Assembly (NCBI GenBank): GCA_965201085.1
Contig: CBDAVS010000015.1
Location: 310,001 to 374,000, forward strand
DNA from: JAPOUP01 sp965201085
Lineage (GTDB): Bacteria > Pseudomonadota > Alphaproteobacteria > Rhodobacterales > Rhodobacteraceae
DNA length: 64,000 nt
Reading direction: 5' to 3'
Below are positions 21,192-30,336 of the stretch, in pieces. How positions within the stretch are numbered: the first letter of the stretch is position 1; each line of letters starts with the position of its first letter. The translations under genes and the position numbers were made by a program. Below the pieces are notes generated by a model, which ran no database searches, was not told where the DNA came from, and was given only the letters and a program-made list of their open reading frames with translations.

Positions 21192-23309
21192 ATGGCACGC
21201 GAATATTCACTCGAGCGCTACCGTAATTTCGGGATCATGGCGCATATCGACGCGGGGAAGACGACCTGTACCGAGCGCATTCTGTACTATACCGGAAAGT
21301 CCCATAAGATCGGCGAAGTCCATGACGGCGCCGCGACGATGGATTGGATGGAGCAGGAGCAGGAACGCGGCATCACCATCACCTCCGCGGCGACGACGAC
21401 GTTCTGGGAGCGTACGGAGGACGGCCAGAACGCTCAGTCCGATAGGCACCGACTGAATATCATCGATACACCCGGTCACGTTGACTTCACCATTGAGGTC
21501 GAAAGATCCCTCGCCGTTCTCGATGGTGCCGTCTGCGTGCTGGACGCCAATGCCGGTGTCGAGCCTCAGACCGAAACGGTCTGGCGGCAGGCGGATCGTT
21601 ACGCGGTGCCGCGTATCGTTTTCGTCAACAAGATGGACAAGATCGGCGCCGATTTCGCCAGCTGCGTCGCCATGATCAAGGAACGCACAGGTGCGACTCC
21701 AGCACCGGTCCAGATGCCGGTGGGCGCTGAGGATAAGTTTACGGGTATCGTCGACCTGATCACCATGAAGGAATGGATCTGGGTTGGGGATGACCTGGGG
21801 GCGACTTGGACCGTGCAGGACATCCGGGGCGATCTGAAGGACGCGGCGGAAGAGCTCCGGGCCAGGCTCGTCGAACTCGCGGTCGAGCAGGACGATGCCG
21901 CGATGGAGGCGTATCTGGAAGGTGAGGAGCCCGACGTAGACACTCTGCGTAGGTTGATAAGAAAGGGCACGCTGTCGCTGTCATTCGTTCCGGTTCTCAC
22001 AGGATCGGCGTTCAAGAACAAAGGCGTCCAGCCGCTTCTCAATGCCGTGATCGACTATCTGCCGAATCCTCTGGATGTTCCCGCCTACAAAGGTTTCGAA
22101 CCCGGAGACAGCTCGGAAACCCGCAGCATCGAACGAACCGCCGCCGATGGCCAGCCGTTCTCCGCGCTGGCGTTCAAGATAATGAACGATCCGTTTGTCG
22201 GTTCCCTTACCTTCACACGGATCTATTCGGGCTCGATGAAGAAGGGCGACGCGATCCTCAATTCGACCAAGGGCAAGCGTGAGCGGATCGGTCGGATGAT
22301 GATGATGCATTCCAACAATCGCGAGGAGACCGACGAGGCCTTCGCCGGTGATATCATTGCCCTCGCGGGCATGAAGGAAACCACGACAGGTGATACGCTC
22401 TGCGACATGCAGAAACCGGTCGTTCTGGAAACCATGAGCTTTCCCAATCCGGTGATCGAAATCGCGGTGGAGCCGAAGACCAAGAACGATCAGGAGAAAA
22501 TGTCACAGGGTCTGTCCCGTCTTGCCGCCGAGGATCCGTCATTCCGGGTGGAGACCGATATTGAATCGGGCCAGACCATCATGAGGGGAATGGGTGAACT
22601 TCACCTCGAGGTCCTGGTTGACCGGTTAAGGCGGGAATTCAGGGTCGAGGCGAATGTCGGTGCTCCGCAGGTGGCATACCGTGAGACGGTCTCACGCCCC
22701 GTGGAGCACGTCTATACCCATAAGAAGCAATCCGGCGGTTCGGGCCAGTATGCCGAAGTCAAGCTGGAAATCACACCAACTGAACCCGGCGAGGGATATG
22801 CGTTCGAATCCCGCATTGTCGGTGGTACCGTGCCGAAGGATTACGTCCCCGGCGTCGAGAAAGGCATCCAGTCGGTCATGGATTCCGGTCCTTTGGCCGG
22901 TTTCCCGGTCATCGACTTCAAGGTCGCGCTGGTTGACGGGAAATACCATGACGTGGACTCCTCGGCGCTGGCTTTCGAGATCGCCGCCCGGATGTGCATG
23001 CGGGAAGGTCTCAAGCTCGGGGGGGCTAGGCTTCTCGAACCGGTGATGAAAGTCGAGGTCACCACGCCCGAGCAATACACCGGCAATGTCATTGGCGATC
23101 TCACCGGTCGGCGGGGCCAGCTGACCGGACAGGAACCTCGTGGAAACGCCGTTGCGATAAACGCGTTCGTGCCGCTCGCCAACATGTTCGGATACATCAA
23201 TAACCTGCGTTCGATGTCTTCGGGCCGGGCGAATTTCACGATGCAGTTCGACCATTACGAACCGGTGCCGCAGAACATCAGTGAGGAAATCCAGGCTAGG
23301 TTCGCTTAG
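21192..23309 (+). CDS. fusA: Elongation factor G
   Basis: 705-residue translocation GTPase. G1 is AHIDAGKTT (residues 18-26), G3 is DTPGHVDF, G4 is NKMDK, and the switch-I region has RGITITSAATT. Domains II-V follow in full length, with the domain IV loop GGTVPKDYVPG. It sits between rpsG and tuf as in most proteobacteria. No drug-resistance type change was recognised. Confidence 0.98.
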   Translation: MAREYSLERYRNFGIMAHIDAGKTTCTERILYYTGKSHKIGEVHDGAATMDWMEQEQERGITITSAATTTFWERTEDGQNAQSDRHRLNIIDTPGHVDFTIEVERSLAVLDGAVCVLDANAGVEPQTETVWRQADRYAVPRIVFVNKMDKIGADFASCVAMIKERTGATPAPVQMPVGAEDKFTGIVDLITMKEWIWVGDDLGATWTVQDIRGDLKDAAEELRARLVELAVEQDDAAMEAYLEGEEPDVDTLRRLIRKGTLSLSFVPVLTGSAFKNKGVQPLLNAVIDYLPNPLDVPAYKGFEPGDSSETRSIERTAADGQPFSALAFKIMNDPFVGSLTFTRIYSGSMKKGDAILNSTKGKRERIGRMMMMHSNNREETDEAFAGDIIALAGMKETTTGDTLCDMQKPVVLETMSFPNPVIEIAVEPKTKNDQEKMSQGLSRLAAEDPSFRVETDIESGQTIMRGMGELHLEVLVDRLRREFRVEANVGAPQVAYRETVSRPVEHVYTHKKQSGGSGQYAEVKLEITPTEPGEGYAFESRIVGGTVPKDYVPGVEKGIQSVMDSGPLAGFPVIDFKVALVDGKYHDVDSSALAFEIAARMCMREGLKLGGARLLEPVMKVEVTTPEQYTGNVIGDLTGRRGQLTGQEPRGNAVAINAFVPLANMFGYINNLRSMSSGRANFTMQFDHYEPVPQNISEEIQARFA

Positions 23310-23342
23310 GCGAACCGCCTCGACGGTAAGAAGGAGGCCATC

Positions 23343-24518
23343 ATGGCGAAGGAAAAGTTTGAACGCACGAAGCCGCACGTAAACATCGGTACCATCGGTC
23401 ATGTCGACCACGGCAAAACCACCCTTACGGCGGCGATCACCAAGTATTTCGGTGAATTCCAGGCCTACGACAGCATCGATGCCGCTCCCGAGGAGAAGGC
23501 CCGGGGAATCACGATCTCAACGGCGCATGTCGAATACGAGACGGATAATCGTCACTATGCGCATGTGGACTGTCCGGGCCATGCGGACTACGTGAAAAAC
23601 ATGATCACGGGAGCCGCGCAGATGGACGGCGCGATCCTTGTTGTGAGCGCCGCCGATGGCCCCATGCCGCAGACGCGTGAGCATATCCTCCTGGCAAGGC
23701 AGGTTGGTGTACCCGCGCTGACGGTGTTCCTCAACAAGGTGGATCAGGTGGATGACGAGGAGCTTCTCGAACTCGTTGAGTTGGAAGTACGGGAGCTTCT
23801 GTCGGCCTATGAGTTCCCGGGCGACGACATCCCGATCGTGGCGGGCTCGGCGCTTGCCGCGATGGACGGAACCGATGCCGGCACGGGAGAGGCAAAGGTC
23901 AGGGAATTGATGGAGGCTGTAGACGCCTACATCCCCACGCCCGAACGGGCGGTGGACCAGCCGTTCCTCATGCCGATCGAGGACGTATTCTCCATCTCCG
24001 GTCGCGGCACCGTCGTAACCGGTCGGGTCGAGCGCGGCGTCCTTTCGGTCGGCGACGAGATCGAAATCGTCGGACTTCGCGAGACGCGCAAGACCACCTG
24101 CACCGGTGTCGAGATGTTCCGCAAGATTCTCGACCGCGGTGAGGCGGGTGACAATATCGGTGCGCTCATGCGGGGCATTGGCAAGGACGAGGTGGAGCGC
24201 GGGCAGGTTCTGTGCCGCCCGGGTTCGGTGACGCCGCACACCAAGTTCCAGGCCGAGGCCTACGTTCTGACGAAGGAAGAGGGCGGACGGCACACCCCGT
24301 TTTTCGATGGTTATCGTCCGCAGTTCTACTTCCGGACAACCGACGTCACCGGATCGGTCACACTCCCGGAGGACATCAAGATGGTGATGCCGGGAGACAA
24401 CGTGTCTTTCAGCGCAGAGCTCATCGCGCCCATCGCGATGGAGGAGGGCCTGCGATTCGCGATTCGCGAGGGTGGGCGCACCGTTGGCGCCGGTGTTGTC
24501 GCCAAGATCGTCGAATAA
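23343..24518 (+). CDS. tuf: Elongation factor Tu
   Basis: 391 residues. G1 is GHVDHGKT, the effector region is RGITISTAHVEYE, G3 is DCPGHADY and G4 is NKVD; the three-domain architecture is complete. AAGGAGG precedes the ATG. The only tuf in the window. It is followed by a strong hairpin and then the S10 operon. Confidence 0.98.
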   Translation: MAKEKFERTKPHVNIGTIGHVDHGKTTLTAAITKYFGEFQAYDSIDAAPEEKARGITISTAHVEYETDNRHYAHVDCPGHADYVKNMITGAAQMDGAILVVSAADGPMPQTREHILLARQVGVPALTVFLNKVDQVDDEELLELVELEVRELLSAYEFPGDDIPIVAGSALAAMDGTDAGTGEAKVRELMEAVDAYIPTPERAVDQPFLMPIEDVFSISGRGTVVTGRVERGVLSVGDEIEIVGLRETRKTTCTGVEMFRKILDRGEAGDNIGALMRGIGKDEVERGQVLCRPGSVTPHTKFQAEAYVLTKEEGGRHTPFFDGYRPQFYFRTTDVTGSVTLPEDIKMVMPGDNVSFSAELIAPIAMEEGLRFAIREGGRTVGAGVVAKIVE

Positions 24519-24542
24519 GGTAAGTCGCGCAACGCATCGATC

Positions 24543-24565
24543 GGGGGGGGGTGAAAAACACCCCC
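24543..24565 (+). promoter_or_regulatory. G-tract hairpin between tuf and rpsJ
   Basis: A run of nine G (24543-24551) leads into GGGGGTG-AAAAA-CACCCCC (24547-24565), a very stable 7-bp stem. No T-run follows. It could be a partial terminator, a processing site, or part of S10-operon control. The G-run is also a likely place for length variation or sequencing error. Confidence 0.4.
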
Positions 24566-24590
24566 TGTCGCAATCGCGGAGGGACAGAAT

Positions 24591-24905
24591 ATGGCGATGC
24601 AAAGCCAGAACATTCGGATCCGCCTCAAGGCGTTTGACTACCGCGTTCTTGACGCTTCGACGAATGAGATCGTCAACACTGCCCGACGGACGGGCGCAAA
24701 GGTACGCGGCCCGATTCCGCTTCCCAACAAGATCGAGAAATTCACCGTTCTCCGTGGTCCGCATGTCGACAAGAAAAGCCGCGATCAGTGGGAGATACGG
24801 ACGCATAAGCGTCTTCTCGATATCGTCGATCCGACACCGCAGACCGTTGACGCGCTGATGAAGCTCGATCTCGCCGCTGGCGTCGACGTACAGATCTCAG
24901 TCTGA
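24591..24905 (+). CDS. rpsJ: 30S ribosomal protein S10
   Basis: 104 residues from ATG 24591 (MAMQSQNIRIRLKAFDYRVLD), with GGAGGGA upstream; the second ATG, at 24597, is an equally plausible start. The loop that contacts helix 39 of 16S rRNA and also serves NusB in antitermination (GPIPLPNKIEKFTVLRGPHVDKKSRDQ region) is normal. First gene of the S10 operon. Confidence 0.97.
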   Translation: MAMQSQNIRIRLKAFDYRVLDASTNEIVNTARRTGAKVRGPIPLPNKIEKFTVLRGPHVDKKSRDQWEIRTHKRLLDIVDPTPQTVDALMKLDLAAGVDVQISV

Positions 24906-24919
24906 AGGAGAGCAACGCA

Positions 24920-25714
24920 ATGCTGCGCTCTGGAGTGATCGCAAAGAAAGTGGGGATGACCCGGCTGTTCATGGAGGATGGTCGGCAGATACCCGTCACC
25001 GTGCTTCAGTTGGATGGCTGCCAGGTCGTCGCACAGCGCACGGCTGAAAAGGATGGCTACACCGCCGTACAGCTCGGCGCGGGAGCCGCCCGCGCCAAGC
25101 GGACATCGAAGCCGATGCGCGGCCATTTCGCCGCCGCTCAGGTGGCTCCCAAACGAAAGGTCGCGGAGTTCCGCGTCACCCCCGAAAACATGATAGACGT
25201 AGGGGCGGAAATCACCGCTGACCATTATTTCGAAGGCCAGTATGTGGATGTCTCCGGTACATCGATCGGCAAGGGGTTCGCCGGTGCGATGAAACGGCAC
25301 AACTTCCGCGGGCTGCGCGCCAGCCACGGCGTGTCGATCAGCCACAGATCGCACGGCTCCACAGGTCAATGCCAGGAGCCCGGTCGGGTGTTCAAGGGAA
25401 AGAAAATGGCTGGCCATATGGGCTCCGCACGGGTGACCACGCAGAACCTGCAGGTTGTCAGAACCGATGCCGAGCGGGGATTGATCATGGTCAAGGGGGC
25501 CGTTCCGGGATCCAAGGGCGGCTGGGTAACGATCAAGGATGCGGTCAAGAAGCCGTTCCCCGCCGAAGCCGTGCTGCCAGCCGCTCTGCGCCCGTTCCAA
25601 AAACCGGCGATGGCGGATGAAGCCGCGGTCGAAACCGATACTATGGAAGAAATGGTCGAAACCGCCCCGACGGACAGCCATGACGCGCAGAAAGGCGAAG
25701 CCGATGAAAGCTGA
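24920..25714 (+). CDS. rplC: 50S ribosomal protein L3, with acidic C-terminal tail
   Basis: 264 residues. The core matches L3, including the extended loop GLRASHGVSISHRSHGSTGQ that reaches the peptidyl-transferase centre. After about residue 230 there is a tail of some 35 residues rich in Glu, Asp and Ala (AAVETDTMEEMVET...), longer than in E. coli; alphaproteobacteria often have such tails. Its end overlaps rplD by 11 bases. Confidence 0.96.
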   Translation: MLRSGVIAKKVGMTRLFMEDGRQIPVTVLQLDGCQVVAQRTAEKDGYTAVQLGAGAARAKRTSKPMRGHFAAAQVAPKRKVAEFRVTPENMIDVGAEITADHYFEGQYVDVSGTSIGKGFAGAMKRHNFRGLRASHGVSISHRSHGSTGQCQEPGRVFKGKKMAGHMGSARVTTQNLQVVRTDAERGLIMVKGAVPGSKGGWVTIKDAVKKPFPAEAVLPAALRPFQKPAMADEAAVETDTMEEMVETAPTDSHDAQKGEADES

Positions 25715-26321
25715 GGCCATAAGCCTGGATGGCGAGGCGGCGGGTGCCGTCGAACTTGACGATGGAATTTTCGGGCTTGAGCCCCGAAAGGATATTCTCC
25801 ATCGGGTGGTGCGCTGGCAGCGTGCGCGCGCTCAGGCCGGTACCCACAAGGTCAGGACACGGTCCGAAACCTCCTATTCCGGTAGAAAGATAATTAGGCA
25901 GAAGGGTAATGGCAGTGCGCGACACGGTGACCGTAACGCGCCGATATTCCGCGGAGGCGGCATCTACAAGGGTCCGACCCCGCGCAGCCATGCCCATGAC
26001 CTGCCGAAAAAGCTTCGGAAACTTGGCCTGCGCCATGCGTTGAGCGCGAAGGCGAGGGCCGGCGAGCTTGTGATCCTGGATGCCGCCAAGGCCGATGGAA
26101 AGACGGCGCCGCTCGCCAGACAGGTGAAAACCCTCGGCTGGAAACGGGCTCTGGTGATCGACGGCGTGACCGTCGACGAGGGATTCATCCGTGCCGCGGC
26201 GAACATACCCGGACTGGACGTATTGCCCTCGAAGGGCGCAAATGTGCTCGACATTCTCAGGCGTGACACACTCGTTCTCACCAAGGCGGGTCTTGAAGCC
26301 CTGGAGGGCCGGTTGAAATGA
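25704..26321 (+). CDS. rplD: 50S ribosomal protein L4
   Basis: 205 residues from ATG 25704 (MKAEAISLDGEAAGAVEL), which overlaps the rplC end and is preceded by AAAGGCGAAG. The tunnel-lining loop with RQKGNGSARHGDRNAPIFRGGG is intact, without macrolide-resistance-type changes that I can recognise. The stop overlaps rplW (ATGA). Confidence 0.96.
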   Translation: MKAEAISLDGEAAGAVELDDGIFGLEPRKDILHRVVRWQRARAQAGTHKVRTRSETSYSGRKIIRQKGNGSARHGDRNAPIFRGGGIYKGPTPRSHAHDLPKKLRKLGLRHALSAKARAGELVILDAAKADGKTAPLARQVKTLGWKRALVIDGVTVDEGFIRAAANIPGLDVLPSKGANVLDILRRDTLVLTKAGLEALEGRLK

Positions 26322-26614
26322 AGGCGAAACCGAAGCATTACGATGTGATCCGCCGTCCGTTGATCACCGAGAAATCCACCAACGCATCGGCCGCTGGCAC
26401 CGTCGTCTTCGAGGTGGGAATCGACTCATCCAAACCGGAAATCAAGGAAGCGGTCGAAACGCTGTTCGGCGTAAAGGTGAAGTCGGTCAACACGGCGATC
26501 ACCAAAGGCAAGACCACGCGGTTCCGAGGACGTCCCGGGCGAAGGAAGAACGTCAAGAAGGCATATGTCGCGCTTGAGGAAGGTAACACGATCGATGTAA
26601 CGACCGGCCTTTGA
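26318..26614 (+). CDS. rplW: 50S ribosomal protein L23
   Basis: 98 residues. The tunnel-exit protein that docks trigger factor and SRP; recognisable by YDVIRRPLITEKST and VKSVNTAITKGKTTRFRG. Four-base overlap with rplD. Confidence 0.96.
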   Translation: MKAKPKHYDVIRRPLITEKSTNASAAGTVVFEVGIDSSKPEIKEAVETLFGVKVKSVNTAITKGKTTRFRGRPGRRKNVKKAYVALEEGNTIDVTTGL

Positions 26615-26624
26615 ACCGGTAGGG

Positions 26625-26654
26625 TGCCAAGGCCCGGTTTCCGGGACGCTGGCA
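26625..26654 (+). promoter_or_regulatory. Stem-loop between rplW and rplB
   Basis: The inner stem CCCGG-TTT-CCGGG (26633-26645) is enclosed by TGCCA/TGGCA (26625-26629 with 26650-26654). A 94-base gap is long for this operon, so the hairpin may be a processing or attenuation point. Confidence 0.35.
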
Positions 26655-26708
26655 TGATGGCAAATACGGCGGATTTTCGCCAACGAAGCAGACGGAAGAC
26701 GGAGAATC

Positions 26709-27551
26709 ATGGCACTCAAGTCGTATAAACCGACAACGCCAGGCCAGCGCGGGTTGGTTCTGATCGACCGTTCGATCCTTTGGAAAGGTCGCCCGGAGAA
26801 GGCCCTGACCGAGGGTCTTGGAAGGAAAGGCGGACGGAACAACGCCGGCCGGATAACGATGCGCCGCCGCGGCGGTGGCGCGAAGCGCCTATATCGGATC
26901 GTCGATTTTCGACGCAGGAAATTCGATGTTGTGGGAACGGTCGAGCGAATCGAATATGATCCCAACCGAACCGCATTCATCGCGCTTATTAAGTATGACG
27001 ACGGTGAACGGGCCTATATCTTGGCACCGCAGCGCCTCGCCATCGGTGATCAGGTGGTCTCTTCATCCAGGGCCGACATAAAGCCCGGGAACGCGATGCC
27101 GTTTTCGGGCATGCCGATCGGCACCATCGTCCATAACGTGGAACTGAAGCCGGGACGGGGTGGCCAGATCGCACGCGCCGCCGGGGCCTATGCCCAATTC
27201 GTCGGACGCGGTGCCGGATACGCCCAGATCCGCCTGTCATCCGGCGAGCTCCGCATGGTCCGTCAGGAATGCATGGCGACGGTCGGGGCGGTTTCGAACC
27301 CGGACAACTCGAACCAGAATCTCGGTAAGGCGGGCCGGAACCGGCATCTCGGCAGACGACCGTCGGTGCGCGGTGTAGTCATGAACCCCGTCGATCACCC
27401 TCACGGAGGGGGAGAGGGACGCACCTCAGGTGGCCGTCACCCGGTGACTCCATGGGGCGTGCCGACCAAGGGTAAACGCACCCGCAACAAAAACAAGGCG
27501 TCGTCGAAAATGATCATACGTTCGCGTCACGCCAGGAAGAAGAGGCGCTAG
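26709..27551 (+). CDS. rplB: 50S ribosomal protein L2
   Basis: 280 residues, full length. The C-terminal loop with GVVMNPVDHPHGGGEGR contains the conserved histidine near the peptidyl-transferase centre. Followed three bases later by rpsS. Confidence 0.97.
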   Translation: MALKSYKPTTPGQRGLVLIDRSILWKGRPEKALTEGLGRKGGRNNAGRITMRRRGGGAKRLYRIVDFRRRKFDVVGTVERIEYDPNRTAFIALIKYDDGERAYILAPQRLAIGDQVVSSSRADIKPGNAMPFSGMPIGTIVHNVELKPGRGGQIARAAGAYAQFVGRGAGYAQIRLSSGELRMVRQECMATVGAVSNPDNSNQNLGKAGRNRHLGRRPSVRGVVMNPVDHPHGGGEGRTSGGRHPVTPWGVPTKGKRTRNKNKASSKMIIRSRHARKKRR

Positions 27552-27554
27552 GAT

Positions 27555-27833
27555 ATGGCCCGTTCTGTCTGGAAAGGCCCCTTTGTCGACAGCTATGTGC
27601 TCAAGAAGGCCGAAAGAGTCCGTGAATCGGGCCGCAACGAGGTCATAAAGATATGGTCCCGGCGCTCGACTATCCTGCCGCAGTTCGTTGGCCTGACATT
27701 CGGTGTCTACAACGGCCGCAAGCACATTCCGGTGAGCGTGACCGAGGATATGATCGGTCAGAAATTCGGTGAATACAGCCCGACCCGCACGTTTTACGGC
27801 CATGCAGGCGACAAGAAAGCGAAGAGGAGGTAG
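27555..27833 (+). CDS. rpsS: 30S ribosomal protein S19
   Basis: 92 residues. MARSVWKGPFVDSYVLKKAE and the C-terminal GEYSPTRTFYGHAGDKKAKR are standard. Head protein of the small subunit, contacting S13. Confidence 0.97.
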   Translation: MARSVWKGPFVDSYVLKKAERVRESGRNEVIKIWSRRSTILPQFVGLTFGVYNGRKHIPVSVTEDMIGQKFGEYSPTRTFYGHAGDKKAKRR

Positions 27834-27836
27834 GCC

Positions 27837-28211
27837 ATGGGCGAGAGGTCGAATCCGCGCCGTGTCGGGGAAAACGAAGCGATGGCCAAAGCGCGCATGC
27901 TGCGTGTCTCACCGCAGAAGCTGAATCTCGTCGCCGCGATGATTCGTGGAAAGAAAGCCCAGAGAGCTCTGGATGAACTTGCGTTCAGCCGTAAGAGAAT
28001 CGCGGCCGATGTCAGCAAATGCCTCAGATCCGCCGTCGCCAATGCGGAAAACAACCACGGATTGGATGTGGACGAGCTGGTGGTTGCCGAGGCCTATGTC
28101 GGCAAGAACCTTACCATGAAACGCCATCGCGCCCGCGCGCGGGGCAGAATCGGCCGCATCTCAAAACCGTTTTCGGAAATCACCATCAAGGTCCGCGAGA
28201 TCGAGGAGTAA
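27837..28211 (+). CDS. rplV: 50S ribosomal protein L22
   Basis: 124 residues. The central helices (LRVSPQKLNLVAAMIRGKK) and the tunnel beta-hairpin (LTMKRHRARARGRIGRISKP) are normal. An internal ATG at 27882 (MAKARMLRV) could also serve as the start; the first ATG follows AGGAGG, which favours the longer form. Confidence 0.95.
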   Translation: MGERSNPRRVGENEAMAKARMLRVSPQKLNLVAAMIRGKKAQRALDELAFSRKRIAADVSKCLRSAVANAENNHGLDVDELVVAEAYVGKNLTMKRHRARARGRIGRISKPFSEITIKVREIEE

Positions 28212-28216
28212 GCCTT

Positions 28217-28924
28217 ATGGGCAACAAGACCAATCCGGTCGGAATGCGCCTTCAGGTCAACCGGACCTGGGACAGTCGCTGGTACGCCAACACCAAGGAT
28301 TACGGAAACCTCCTTCTGGAGGATCTCCGCATGCGCCGCTTCATAGAGAAGGAATGCAGACAGGCCGGTGTCAGCCGTGTTATAATCGAGCGTCCGCACC
28401 GAAAATGCCGGGTGACAATCCATACGGCGCGCCCTGGAGTGGTTATCGGCAAGAAAGGCGCCGATATCGAGGCGCTGCGCAGGAAGCTGGCGAACATGAC
28501 CGCCAGCGAACTGCATCTGAACATCGTCGAGGTCCGCAGGGCTGAACTGGATGCGCGGCTGGTCGCGGAAGGGATCGCGCAGCAGCTTGAGCGCCGGGTT
28601 TCGTTCCGTCGTGCGATGAAGCGCGCCGTGCAGAATTCCATGCGCATGGGCGCCCTTGGCATTCGGGTCAACGTATCGGGACGTCTCGGCGGAGCGGAGA
28701 TCGCCCGGACCGAATGGTATCGGGAGGGGCGTGTCCCGTTGCATACGCTGCGCTCGGACATCGATTATTCGACCTGCGAGGCCGCGACTCCCTATGGGAT
28801 CATCGGCATCAAGGTCTGGATATTCCGCGGCGAGATCATGGATCATGATCCCGGTGCCCGGGACCGTCGTCACCAGGAATTGCAGGACGGACCCGCACCG
28901 CGCGCTGGCGGCGGTCGCCGATAG
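28217..28924 (+). CDS. rpsC: 30S ribosomal protein S3
   Basis: 235 residues from ATG 28217 (MGNKTNPVGMRLQVNRTWDS), five bases after rplV. The KH domain with VVIGKKGADIEALR and the C-terminal domain with GRLGGAEIARTEWYREG are both present. It lines the mRNA entry channel. The frame is open upstream within rplV, but that part is not S3. Confidence 0.97.
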   Translation: MGNKTNPVGMRLQVNRTWDSRWYANTKDYGNLLLEDLRMRRFIEKECRQAGVSRVIIERPHRKCRVTIHTARPGVVIGKKGADIEALRRKLANMTASELHLNIVEVRRAELDARLVAEGIAQQLERRVSFRRAMKRAVQNSMRMGALGIRVNVSGRLGGAEIARTEWYREGRVPLHTLRSDIDYSTCEAATPYGIIGIKVWIFRGEIMDHDPGARDRRHQELQDGPAPRAGGGRR

Positions 28925-28936
28925 GGGGATAGGGAA

Positions 28937-29350
28937 ATGCTGCAGCCGAAGCGAACCAGGTTCCGCAAGCTCCACAAGGGGCGGATCCACGGCGATGCCA
29001 AAGGAGGCTCAACGCTGAATTTCGGTTCATACGGGCTGAAATCGATCGAACCCGAGCGCGTAACCGCGCGTCAGATCGAAGCCGCGCGCCGCGCCATGAC
29101 CCGACATATGAAACGTCAGGGCCGGGTCTGGATCAGGATATTTCCGGACACGCCGGTCACCTCCAAGCCGACCGAGGTCCGGATGGGCAAAGGCAAGGGA
29201 TCGGTGGATTTCTGGGCGGCGAAGATCAAGCCCGGACGGATCATGTTCGAGATCGATGGAGTCAGCGATACCGTGGCGAGGGAAGCGCTTCGGCTTGCCG
29301 CGATGAAGCTGCCGGTGAAGTGCAGGGTGGTACAGCGCGAGGATTGGTAG
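28937..29350 (+). CDS. rplP: 50S ribosomal protein L16
   Basis: 137 residues beginning MLQPKRTRFRKLHKGRIHG. The conserved loop RMGKGKGSVDFWAAKIKPG, close to the peptidyl-transferase centre, carries the arginine that YcfD-type enzymes hydroxylate in E. coli. Confidence 0.97.
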   Translation: MLQPKRTRFRKLHKGRIHGDAKGGSTLNFGSYGLKSIEPERVTARQIEAARRAMTRHMKRQGRVWIRIFPDTPVTSKPTEVRMGKGKGSVDFWAAKIKPGRIMFEIDGVSDTVAREALRLAAMKLPVKCRVVQREDW

Positions 29351-29449
29351 GAAACCGGCGTCTTCCGGGCGGATCCCGGCGGACGGTTCTTGAGTTAAAT
29401 GCCGGAACGCTCTCTTCGGGTGGTCCGGCGGATAGAATGGGAGAAGGGC

Positions 29450-29656
29450 ATGAGCACCCGGGAACTGCGTGACAAGACGCAGGACCAGCTGCGTGATCGG
29501 CTGGTGGAGCTTAAGAAGGAGGCGTTCAACCTCAGGTTCCAAGGGGCGTCGGGCCAGTTGGAGAATTTCGCCAGGATACGCTCGGTCAGGCGTGATACGG
29601 CGCGTGTTCTGACCGTCCTTAACGAAAAGGCGGCCGCGGCCGCCCCGGAGGAGTGA
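29450..29656 (+). CDS. rpmC: 50S ribosomal protein L29
   Basis: 68 residues from ATG 29450 (MSTRELRDKTQDQLRDRL), with GGAGAAGG immediately upstream; upstream in-frame codons are spacer. Two-helix protein near the tunnel exit. A 99-base gap with GC-rich hairpins separates it from rplP. Confidence 0.95.
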   Translation: MSTRELRDKTQDQLRDRLVELKKEAFNLRFQGASGQLENFARIRSVRRDTARVLTVLNEKAAAAAPEE

Positions 29657-29659
29657 ACG

Positions 29660-29890
29660 ATGCCAAAGAGAATCCTGCGGGGAACGGTAACCAGCGACAG
29701 CAGCGAACGAACCGTCACCGTGCTTGTGGAACGTAAGTTCAAGCATCCGCTGCTGCAGAAAACCGTTCGCAGGTCGAAGAAATACGCGGCGCATGACGCC
29801 GATAACCGCTACAAGGTCGGCGACAGGATACGTATCAGGGAATGTGCGCCGATCTCCAAGTCAAAGCGCTGGGAGGTGATCGCCGATTGA
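29660..29890 (+). CDS. rpsQ: 30S ribosomal protein S17
   Basis: 76 residues. MPKRILRGTVTSDSSERTVTVLVER and the OB-fold core GDRIRIRECAPISKSKRW are standard. Three bases after rpmC. Confidence 0.96.
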   Translation: MPKRILRGTVTSDSSERTVTVLVERKFKHPLLQKTVRRSKKYAAHDADNRYKVGDRIRIRECAPISKSKRWEVIAD

Positions 29891-29967
29891 CGGCGAACGC
29901 CACGCCCAATTGAACGAAACCCTGGAGCCAGTTCAGGAAGTCGGTTCCAAAGGTCGGGAGAGACGAG

Positions 29968-30336
29968 ATGATCCAGATGCAGACAAATATGGATGTCGCT
30001 GACAATTCCGGGGCGCGTCGGGTCCAGTGCATCAAGGTTCTGGGCGGATCCAAGCGGAAATACGCGTCCGTCGGTGACATAATCGTGGTCAGTGTCAAGG
30101 AGGCCATTCCGCGCGGCCGGGTCCGAAAGGGCGATGTCCGGAGAGCGGTCGTGGTGAGGACCGCGAAGGAGGTGCGCCGCGACGACGGAACCGCGATACG
30201 CTTTGACCGCAACGCCGCCGTGATGCTCAGCAACAACAACGAGCCGATCGGAACGCGTATATTCGGGCCGGTGGTGCGTGAGTTGCGGGGAAAGAATTTC
30301 ATGAAGATCATTTCCCTCGCTCCGGAGGTGCTCTGA
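29968..30336 (+). CDS. rplN: 50S ribosomal protein L14
   Basis: 122 residues (MIQMQTNMDVADNSGARRVQCIKVLGG), ending with the usual KIISLAPEVL. The last adenine of its stop is not shared, but the stop and the rplX start overlap (TGATGG). From about codon 54 onwards the sequence is duplicated at 45178-45391. Confidence 0.97.
   Translation: MIQMQTNMDVADNSGARRVQCIKVLGGSKRKYASVGDIIVVSVKEAIPRGRVRKGDVRRAVVVRTAKEVRRDDGTAIRFDRNAAVMLSNNNEPIGTRIFGPVVRELRGKNFMKIISLAPEVL

Noticed and set aside
23517..24806. 429-codon open frame on the minus strand across tuf and rpsJ
   Set aside because: Antisense shadow of highly biased, GC-rich codons; it has no family features and lies entirely over essential genes.
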